A stretch of DNA of 12,509 bases from Deltaproteobacteria bacterium RIFOXYA12_FULL_61_11 (GTDB lineage Bacteria > Bdellovibrionota_F > JAHFAK01 > YA12-FULL-61-11). Each line of letters opens with the position of its first letter. Position 1 is the stretch's first letter. The stretch is taken from contig MGSU01000095.1 of the NCBI GenBank assembly GCA_001799195.1, forward strand, positions 1 to 12,509, read 5' to 3'. Of the stretch, positions 6,614 through 12,509 are shown piece by piece. The position numbers were made by a program, and so were the translations under genes. The notes under the pieces are model-generated. The model searched no databases. It was not told the DNA's origin and saw only the letters and a program-made list of their open reading frames with translations.

Positions 6614-7773
6614 CCCGTGGTTCGGTGGAGAACGGCGGGCGCAGGGTGCGGCAGGGGTTCGGAGGTTCCTCGGAGGACCCGAGCGGAAGCGCGCGAGTTC
6701 GCCGCCTGCGAGAGGGCTGGGCCGTTTGGTTGGTGCTGATCCTCCAGACACAGTGTATTCAGCCGGCCATGCATGCCGACTCGGGAACCGAGACCCCGCT
6801 CGAAACCGTTCCTGCTCGATTGCCGGATGCTCCGTACCAGCCGACGCAAGATCCGAGCATGGGTGCCGGTGCTGCGCTTCCCGGTCCATCTGCCATGGCA
6901 TCCGACACCTCGGAGGATGCGACCGAGGGGGAGACAGAACCCCCCGCAGAACCCGCTGGTCCGGCCTACCTCCACGCAGACCTGTGGTTGCGCTGGGCCA
7001 ATGGGCGCACCAGGTGCGGGGCCCTGGCCAAGTTCTGGTGGATGTGCCGGCAGATGGGGTGTGCCGAGGCCGCGGCCTACGAGAACGCGTACCGGGCCTG
7101 CGATCCGAAGGCCATTGTTGACGGCCAGGTCGGGCCGGAAAAGCAGGGTGCCGAGGATACCTGTGGCAGGGGGCCGTACGGGACCTGCGATGTCCGTGCG
7201 ACCTTCGGCGATCCGCCGGACTTTTATCCGGCTCACTTCTACTGGGAGGGGTGCACCTGGAACGGTGGTTGGGCGGGCGCGGCTCTCCTGGTGTTCGACC
7301 CGCCCTTGGGGTCGCTCGGAGAAGCCGAACAACGCGGTTTGTCCAGCGCTCGGATCATCAAGACCAGCGCGCCGGGGGAGGATGACTACCATGGCCTCGA
7401 GAACAAGGGCCTGGGTTGCGTCATGGTGAATAAACAGCCCGGTGACGACAAGAACGAGGTCTACACCCAGCCGTGGGGTGGTTTCGCATGGATCCCCCTC
7501 GAGCCGGGTAGGGAGGTTTCGGTGCTCGCGTGTGCCGGGAGCGGTTGCGGCGGACCGCTGTTCAATCCGAGCGGTCGGCAGGAGAATCTCGATCCCCCGG
7601 TCCCCTTGCTCACGCTCCACACCGTCACGCCCGAAGCTGGCAAGCATTACTTCATCGGGCTGCACCGGGACGGAGAGGTGCAGCCCCTCGCCGCTCCCGC
7701 GCCTCCTGAGGCCCTCTGTCAGGGGTTCGCTCTGACGGGGACCGATATTGGCGACGGTGCCTCTTGCAGGTGA
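6607..7773 (+). CDS. Unknown exported cysteine-rich protein coupled to eutL
   Basis: This 388-residue protein matches no family that I know. The start is a TTG at 6607, six bases after GGGAGGAA (6593-6600) and overlapping the eutL stop, which implies translational coupling; a GTG at 6646 is the alternative. A basic region is followed by the hydrophobic segment WAVWLVLIL (39-47) and Cys50, a poor lipobox because Gln precedes it, so type I export or anchoring is more likely. Residues of about 58-115 form a Pro/Thr/Glu/Ala-rich linker. The remaining domain has twelve cysteines, enough for six disulfides, and many Trp and Gly residues (for example YWEGCTWNGGWAG), suggesting a disulfide-stabilised extracytoplasmic fold. 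Nothing in it indicates a role in ethanolamine metabolism, despite its position. Confidence 0.8.
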   Translation: MLTRGSVENGGRRVRQGFGGSSEDPSGSARVRRLREGWAVWLVLILQTQCIQPAMHADSGTETPLETVPARLPDAPYQPTQDPSMGAGAALPGPSAMASDTSEDATEGETEPPAEPAGPAYLHADLWLRWANGRTRCGALAKFWWMCRQMGCAEAAAYENAYRACDPKAIVDGQVGPEKQGAEDTCGRGPYGTCDVRATFGDPPDFYPAHFYWEGCTWNGGWAGAALLVFDPPLGSLGEAEQRGLSSARIIKTSAPGEDDYHGLENKGLGCVMVNKQPGDDKNEVYTQPWGGFAWIPLEPGREVSVLACAGSGCGGPLFNPSGRQENLDPPVPLLTLHTVTPEAGKHYFIGLHRDGEVQPLAAPAPPEALCQGFALTGTDIGDGASCR

Positions 7774-7810
7774 GTTGAGGCTTCTGGACCGGTCCGAGAC
7801 CCTGCCAAGC

Positions 7811-7845
7811 CCACCTCGGAGGTTGTGCTACGACGAGCGAGGTGG
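7811..7845 (+). terminator. Candidate hairpin downstream of the eutL transcript
   Basis: CCACCTCG (7811-7818) and CGAGGTGG (7838-7845) are perfect 8-base complements with a 19-base loop, 37 bases after the stop codon at 7773. No U-rich tract follows, so a factor-independent terminator is not well supported. It could protect the 3' end or be chance. Confidence 0.3.
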
Positions 7846-7973
7846 TCTCGATACCTTCCCGAGGGACGATTCGAAGTGCACACGGTGCGACCCGTAGAGG
7901 GCATAATTGAATAATTCTTGAAAAATGTCGCACAGGAAATTTAATAAATCAAAACATAATCAATAAGTAGTAA

Positions 7974-7982
7974 TGGTATAAT
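7974..7982 (+). promoter_or_regulatory. Extended -10 promoter in an AT-rich island
   Basis: TGGTATAAT combines a perfect -10 box (7977-7982) with the TGn extension. The upstream 7908-7976 stretch is strikingly AT-rich in this GC-rich context and could act as an UP-like element; no good -35 box is present, as is usual for extended -10 promoters. It precedes the gene at 8033 by 50 bases. A 6-base inverted repeat (TGGAAT 7994-7999, ATTCCA 8012-8017) lies in the predicted leader. Confidence 0.6.
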
Positions 7983-8032
7983 ATTTGAATTCGTGGAATG
8001 CTGTATACGCAATTCCAGGTTTGGAGGATGCC

Positions 8033-8578
8033 ATGAGAACCGCTCTGTTGCTCTTCGTGCTGGGGTTTTCCATGCTCGTCACGGTTGAGGCGAAGGATGA
8101 AAACCTCGTTGGGTATTTCCAAGAACGCTGCAGAGACGAGATGAAGCAAGACAGGGTGGTGAAGAAAGCGGACGTCGAGTGCGATCCGGACGAGGGTGAA
8201 GGCTCGCACGTCGACCTCGTCAGTGCGGGGAGCGACGACCCGACGCTGCTCGCGGTCTGCGATGATCCGACCCCTCGCGGGGCTCGCATGCTCCGCTGTA
8301 TCCGCGAGTTCCGCAGGGGGTTCGAGAACCAAGCCACCGAGGACGAGGGTACTCTCGTGACGCTGGCCTCGGCCGAGGGGGCGTTCGCATTGTGTTCCAT
8401 GGCGGAGAAAGAAGGGGAACTCGATGGCGCCGAGAGCTATCTGAATCCCGTCACCCATTGGGGACGGTTCTCTTCCTGCGTGAAGAGTGCCCAGGCCGAG
8501 CGGACCTGGAATTGCACCTATCACCCCAACGCACCTGGGAGGTGTCATCTGCGCGCCGATGTAAGCAGCTGCTTGTGA
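8033..8578 (+). CDS. Small exported cysteine-rich protein of unknown function
   Basis: The 181-residue product begins with a classic signal peptide, MRTALLLFVLGFSMLVTVEA, with probable cleavage after VEA at residue 20. The mature part is acidic and has nine cysteines, so one may be unpaired or join an intermolecular disulfide. I recognise no family. The ATG at 8033 follows TTGGAGG at good spacing; the frame is open further upstream to 7985, but that extension would precede the signal peptide and lacks a ribosome-binding site. It seems to be transcribed alone from the extended -10 promoter at 7974-7982. Confidence 0.8.
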   Translation: MRTALLLFVLGFSMLVTVEAKDENLVGYFQERCRDEMKQDRVVKKADVECDPDEGEGSHVDLVSAGSDDPTLLAVCDDPTPRGARMLRCIREFRRGFENQATEDEGTLVTLASAEGAFALCSMAEKEGELDGAESYLNPVTHWGRFSSCVKSAQAERTWNCTYHPNAPGRCHLRADVSSCL

Positions 8579-8633
8579 AGACCTCCGCTCCTGTTCAGTC
8601 TGTGGAAAAGCTCGTTTCCGGGACGTTGTCCGA

Positions 8634-8671
8634 GGTTCGGTGAGCTGGGGACCCCTTTGAGTTCCCGAACC
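8634..8671 (+). terminator. Candidate hairpin after the small exported protein gene
   Basis: GGTTCGG (8634-8640) and CCGAACC (8665-8671) are complementary over seven bases, and the enclosed part contains GGGGACCCC (8647-8655), which can form a second stem. It lies 55 bases after the stop at 8578 and before the next promoter. No T-run follows, so termination is uncertain. Confidence 0.3.
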
Positions 8672-8685
8672 CTAGAGGATCGGGG

Positions 8686-8714
8686 TTGTCGGCTCTGAGC
8701 CTTCTCGTTATGAT
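8686..8714 (+). promoter_or_regulatory. Predicted promoter of the EGF/RCC1 lipoprotein gene
   Basis: TTGTCG (8686-8691) and TATGAT (8709-8714) match four and five of six sigma-70 consensus bases, with the ideal 17-base spacing. The predicted transcript start near 8721 gives a leader of about 33 bases. Confidence 0.55.
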
Positions 8715-8753
8715 GCGTAGCCTCTCCCATGTCCCGACAGACCGAGGTGACGC

Positions 8754-11279
8754 ATGTGCCGGAACACTCCACGAACGTTTTTGTCCCTCCCTCTGGTCGT
8801 GGTCACCTGCTCTGCCGTGTTCTTCGCCCTCGGGTGCGACCAGCTCCGCGACGCGCTATCCGGCGGTGGTTTTATCGCGGACGAGGTCTGCGCCAAGCTT
8901 GACCGTTGCGCCGACGAGTACCAACATGAGCACGAGGCCGAGGAGGATTACGACGACATACACTGGGAGGACTGTACCAAAGACCTCTCCCGCGCCAACG
9001 AGTTGATGAAACCCGAGGTGAGCGACACCTTCGGTTCCTGCATCCTCGATAGCTCGTGTCAGGAGTTGGGCCGCATGGCCCACGTGACCTGCCTCATGAA
9101 GGTGGTGGGGATGGGCGGCAGTGGCGGACGGTCGACCCTCCTCAAGCACTACTGTAAGCGCAAGGAAGAGTGCGACGACGCTTCGTACACCACGGAAGAG
9201 TGCGAACGTTCCAGCGCGGGCCAGCTCGGCAACGCGAGCATGCTCCTCGGCATGTTTAAGACCTCCGCGGCCGATTGTTTCCATGCCTGCCTGCGCAAGG
9301 CCGACTGTCGCAAGCTCGACGAGTTCTACGCCTTGTGCGGCACACATTGCCGCTTCTTCGGCCTGGACGAAGATGACAGCGAGGAGCTGTGCAACGACCA
9401 CGGCAGGTATGCCGACGGGAAATGCGCCTGTGAGGAAGGCTATCTCGGCGATTGGTGCGACGAGTGCCCGCCCGGCCAGCACCTCGACGACCGGTATTGC
9501 TACGAAGATTGCACCGAGGCGACCTGCGGGGGGCACGGCACCTGTTATTTCGACCATGGCCCGCCTCGCTGTGCCTGTCTCCAAGGGTACGAGGGCTACC
9601 GTTGCGAGAGCTGCTCCACGGGGCTGTCCGAGGTCGACGGCGCCTGTATCGACGTGTGCGCCGAGGTGGACTGCCATCACGGGCATTGTACGGTCCAGCA
9701 GCTCGGCACGCATCAGCACACCGCCCACTGCATCTGCGACCGAGGCTACTTCGGAGAGACCTGTGAGGTCTGCTGGGATGATCATTACCTCGAGCTGGGA
9801 GAGTGCCTACCTCACTGCAAAGAGGATAGTTGTTCCGGGCACGGCACCTGTGAAGGTTACAGCGGTGCACCGGTCTGCACCTGCGAGGAGGGCTATGCCG
9901 GCGAGACGTGTTCGGCCTGCGCGGTCGCCTATGAGCGGGATGTGAGCGGCGATTGTGTCGGCGTGTGCGAGCCCGATAGCTGCTCGGGTAGAGGGACGTG
10001 CGACGGTTCGAGCGGCGAGCCGGTGTGTACCTGCGAGGAAGGGTACGGCGGACCTGTCTGCGGCGCGTGTGCGGGGGCCTTCGTCGAGCGCGAGGGTATT
10101 TGTATCCTGCCGGTCCAGAGCGTAGCCTTCGGCGGCTATCATGTTTGCGCTGTCTTCGTCGACGGCCGGGCCCGTTGCTGGGGAAGTGATGCAAAAATGC
10201 TCGGGTACGGAGCCGAAGTGACGACGAGTAGCACGGACGAGCTGGCTTTCCTCGGTGAGGACAACCCCATCGCCCAGATCTCGGCCGGAACCTTCCATAC
10301 GTGCTTCCGGTACCGCGATGATCAGGTCAAGTGCGTCGGGTTGCCCGACGAGGGTCGGCTCGGCAGCAAGGCCAGAGAATATTTGGGTATACGCGAACCC
10401 TTGGCGCAGGTGCCGGCGGTTCGGCATGGCGGGAACGGTCTTGTGGCCCTCGCCTCGGGCAGCGCCTTCACCTGCGTGCAAACCGACAACGGGGAGCTGC
10501 GCTGTTGGGGTATCAATCATTTCAAGTGGTTGCTCCCGGTGGCCGGGGATGCCATCGGCGACGACGAATATCCCGAGGACGTCGGGCCGATACCGCTCTG
10601 TGGTCCCGTCTCCCAGTTCGAGCTGTACGACCGTCACGGCTGTGCAGTGCTCGAGGACGACACCCTGCAGTGCTGGGGCATTTCCACCGGGTGGTTCCCG
10701 ACGGTGCTCCCGGGAGCTTGTACCTGGCCGCGCCTGGACTTCGGAGAACCCCTGGCCGAGGTTGTGGTTGGAGGCAGTCACGCCTGTGCCCGCTTCGACG
10801 ATGGCTCGGTGACCTGCTGGGGCGACGGTTCGCAGGGACAGCTCGGTTATGGGGACACGGTGAGCATCGGTCACCAGCACGACCTCGCCCCCTTACCCGC
10901 CGAAGGCGCTCCCCGGGTGGACCTGGGGAATGCGGCCGTGCAGCTCAGTGCAGGGGGGAGTCACACCTGCGCCCTGTTGGAAGGAGGAGAGGTGCTATGT
11001 TGGGGGGCCAACGAGTCCGCCCAACTCGGCTGTGGGCACACCGACAGGATCGGCGACAACGAGGTCCCGGCCGATTCATGTCTCGTACCCCTGCCCGGGA
11101 AGGCCCTTCGCGTTGCGGCCTGGGGCGGACACACCTGCGCCGTGCTCGAAGAGGGCGACCTGTATTGCTGGGGGGAGCATCCCAGCACGAATCTGTGGTA
11201 CGGGGACGCGATCTACAATCAGGACGTGCCCTTGGTCTTCGAGCCCGGTGAGCTCCGGCGGGTCGAGTTGTTCCGCTGA
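8754..11279 (+). CDS. Lipoprotein with five EGF-like modules and an RCC1-type propeller
   Basis: This 841-residue surface or periplasmic protein starts with a signal peptide ending in the lipobox ALGC, so Cys28 should be lipidated. A cysteine-rich, probably helical region (about 29-212) follows. Five EGF-like modules lie at 213-439, each with the pattern C-x-GHGTC...CxCxxGYxGxxCxxC. Residues 454-841 contain seven RCC1-like repeats of about 55 residues, with variants of GGSHTCAL...GxVxCWG, enough for a complete seven-bladed propeller. The paired cysteines of each repeat could cross-link the blades. EGF-like modules 4 and 5 are nearly alike and suggest a recent duplication. The ATG at 8754 follows GAGGTGA. 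Such proteins are common in myxobacteria and relatives and are usually thought to bind ligands or partners; no enzymatic motif is visible. Confidence 0.88.
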   Translation: MCRNTPRTFLSLPLVVVTCSAVFFALGCDQLRDALSGGGFIADEVCAKLDRCADEYQHEHEAEEDYDDIHWEDCTKDLSRANELMKPEVSDTFGSCILDSSCQELGRMAHVTCLMKVVGMGGSGGRSTLLKHYCKRKEECDDASYTTEECERSSAGQLGNASMLLGMFKTSAADCFHACLRKADCRKLDEFYALCGTHCRFFGLDEDDSEELCNDHGRYADGKCACEEGYLGDWCDECPPGQHLDDRYCYEDCTEATCGGHGTCYFDHGPPRCACLQGYEGYRCESCSTGLSEVDGACIDVCAEVDCHHGHCTVQQLGTHQHTAHCICDRGYFGETCEVCWDDHYLELGECLPHCKEDSCSGHGTCEGYSGAPVCTCEEGYAGETCSACAVAYERDVSGDCVGVCEPDSCSGRGTCDGSSGEPVCTCEEGYGGPVCGACAGAFVEREGICILPVQSVAFGGYHVCAVFVDGRARCWGSDAKMLGYGAEVTTSSTDELAFLGEDNPIAQISAGTFHTCFRYRDDQVKCVGLPDEGRLGSKAREYLGIREPLAQVPAVRHGGNGLVALASGSAFTCVQTDNGELRCWGINHFKWLLPVAGDAIGDDEYPEDVGPIPLCGPVSQFELYDRHGCAVLEDDTLQCWGISTGWFPTVLPGACTWPRLDFGEPLAEVVVGGSHACARFDDGSVTCWGDGSQGQLGYGDTVSIGHQHDLAPLPAEGAPRVDLGNAAVQLSAGGSHTCALLEGGEVLCWGANESAQLGCGHTDRIGDNEVPADSCLVPLPGKALRVAAWGGHTCAVLEEGDLYCWGEHPSTNLWYGDAIYNQDVPLVFEPGELRRVELFR

Positions 11280-11302
11280 AATCTGGTGGGGGCCGGGAGA
11301 AT

Positions 11303-12509
11303 TCAGAGCCCGCGTTCGGCCAGGAAGGCCTTTTTGTCCGGTTCGCGGCCGAGCAGCTCCAGCATCAACGTGTTCGGATCCACGGAGCCGCCCGGCGCGA
11401 AGAGCAGGGCGCGCAGGCGTTGGCCCGCAACCGGGTCGAGCAACCCTTGGGCGCGCATTGCGGCGAAGAGGTCGGCCGCGAGGACCTCGGCCCAGAGGTA
11501 CGCGTAGTACCCGGCGTCGTATTCCATGAGGTGACCGAAGCCTGCCTCGGGGGAGGTCCCCTCCACGTAGATCGCGCCCGGGAATTCTGCCGACAGATCG
11601 CGCCACATGGCCGAGGTGTCCGCGGGCGGTTCGCCGAGGTGCAGACGCAGGTCGTACGTCGCGTAGAAGAGCTGGGCGAGCGTGGCGAGGCCGGGCAGGA
11701 AACGGGGTTCCTCTTCCATGTAGACCAGGTACTCTTCGGGGAGCGGCTTGTTGGTCTGGTAGTGTCGGGCGAAGCGGCTCACGATTGCGCGGTCCCGCGG
11801 CCAACGTTCCAGGAGCTGGGACGGAGTCTCGACGAAGTCGTGCTTGACCGAGGTGCCGCTCTGCTGGAAGTAGCGGGTTTCGCTGAGCAGCTCGTGCATG
11901 AGGTGGCCGAATTCGTGGAACAAGGTCTCTATCTCGTAGGGAGTCAGGAGCGAGGGCTCGCTGGGGGTCGGTTTGGTGAAGTTGCAGACGATCGCGGCTT
12001 CGGGCAATTGGACCGTCCCATCGGAGAAGACCTTGTGGCCCTTGAGCGAGAATTCCGCGGCATGCGTGTATTTGTTGGGTCGGGGGAACAGGTCGAGCAG
12101 GAAGGTGCCGATCTTTTGTTCGCCGTCGAAGACTTCGAAGGTCCGGACATCGGGATGGTAGCTCAGGCGCTGGACTTCGCGGAAGGTGACCGAGAAGAGG
12201 GTCTGGTAGACGCCGAAGAGGCCGTTCTCGAGGACCGCCTGCAGCGGGAAGTACTCGGAGAACTTGGCCAAGTCGATATGGAAGTGTTGTTCTCTCATTA
12301 CATTGGAATAGAATTCGTGGTCCCAGGGAAATAGGTCGACCGAAGGGTCTTTCAAGGCGTCGCGCTTGAGCTGGCGTAGAGAGGCCAACTCCTCCTGACC
12401 CCGGGGGAGAAAGGCCGCATGCATGCCTTCTAGGAATTCCAAGACCCGCCCCGGAGTTTTGGCCATACGTGGGATCAGACGGACTTCGGCGTGGTTGGCG
12501 TAGCCGAGG
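11303..12509 (-). CDS. M3-family zinc oligopeptidase, C-terminal part
   Basis: The protein is a cytoplasmic-type thimet/oligopeptidase A-like metallopeptidase that cleaves short peptides. The zinc motif HEFGH is encoded at 11917-11903. The third ligand is the Glu of DFVETPSQLLE, 29 residues after the first His, the spacing seen in thimet oligopeptidase. The C-terminal YDAGYYAYLWAEVLAADLF and FAPGGSVDPNTL stretches are typical of the family. The reading frame continues through an internal ATG at 12466 to the window edge; the residues before it (LGYANHAEVRLIPR) match the family, so the true start lies outside. About 400 of roughly 680 expected residues are visible. No signal peptide can be judged. 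It converges on the EGF/RCC1 gene with 23 bases between the stops. Confidence 0.95.
   Translation of the reverse strand, partial: LGYANHAEVRLIPRMAKTPGRVLEFLEGMHAAFLPRGQEELASLRQLKRDALKDPSVDLFPWDHEFYSNVMREQHFHIDLAKFSEYFPLQAVLENGLFGVYQTLFSVTFREVQRLSYHPDVRTFEVFDGEQKIGTFLLDLFPRPNKYTHAAEFSLKGHKVFSDGTVQLPEAAIVCNFTKPTPSEPSLLTPYEIETLFHEFGHLMHELLSETRYFQQSGTSVKHDFVETPSQLLERWPRDRAIVSRFARHYQTNKPLPEEYLVYMEEEPRFLPGLATLAQLFYATYDLRLHLGEPPADTSAMWRDLSAEFPGAIYVEGTSPEAGFGHLMEYDAGYYAYLWAEVLAADLFAAMRAQGLLDPVAGQRLRALLFAPGGSVDPNTLMLELLGREPDKKAFLAERGL

Noticed and set aside
7786-7795. Perfect palindrome GGACCGGTCC after the 6607 gene
   Set aside because: A ten-base GC-rich palindrome without a loop or repeat partner is likely to occur by chance here and has no clear relation to a promoter.
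9256-10194. Long antisense and alternate frames over the EGF/RCC1 gene
   Set aside because: They are shadows of the high-GC coding sequence: arginine/proline- or valine/alanine-rich with no motifs, while the + strand frame has regular cysteine-spaced repeats.

Overview
The window is a GC-rich bacterial chromosome segment with an AT-richer left end. Large exported proteins rich in cysteine, EGF-like modules and RCC1 repeats, including a lipoprotein, together with a chromosomal integron, suggest a myxobacterial or other former deltaproteobacterial lineage. This is a guess from gene style, not a demonstrated placement.

Positions 1-2029 hold the platform end of a chromosomal integron. A complete integron integrase gene (intI, 1037-2029, + strand) is separated by an attI-like region from a cassette array that reads leftwards on the - strand. 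Cassette 1 (about 837 down to 81) carries a gene for a small exported protein of unknown function and ends in a well-formed attC site (75-135). Cassette 2 begins immediately after and runs off the left edge. The intI promoter appears to be overlapped by a perfect short palindrome, and its transcript may be leaderless.

Positions 2070-4403 hold eutB and eutC, the two subunits of adenosylcobalamin-dependent ethanolamine ammonia-lyase, in a tightly overlapping operon with its own predicted promoter. A convergent gene for an exported calcineurin-like phosphatase follows (4416-5627, - strand). Then comes a 332-base intergenic stretch with several short inverted repeats and a predicted promoter, and then eutL (5960-6613), a bacterial microcompartment shell protein. 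No other eut genes (eutA, eutE, other shell proteins) are present. eutL overlaps the start of an unknown exported cysteine-rich protein gene (6607-7773).

The right part holds a small exported cysteine-rich orphan (8033-8578) behind an AT-rich promoter, and an 841-residue lipoprotein with five EGF-like modules followed by seven RCC1-like repeats (8754-11279). A convergent M3-family zinc oligopeptidase (11303 to the right edge) is truncated at its N-terminus by the window.

Functionally, eutB and eutC convert ethanolamine to acetaldehyde and ammonia, and EutL would form part of a compartment shell if the remaining shell genes exist elsewhere. The integron is an independent unit next to them. 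The exported proteins show no clear link to ethanolamine metabolism beyond the translational coupling of one of them to eutL.
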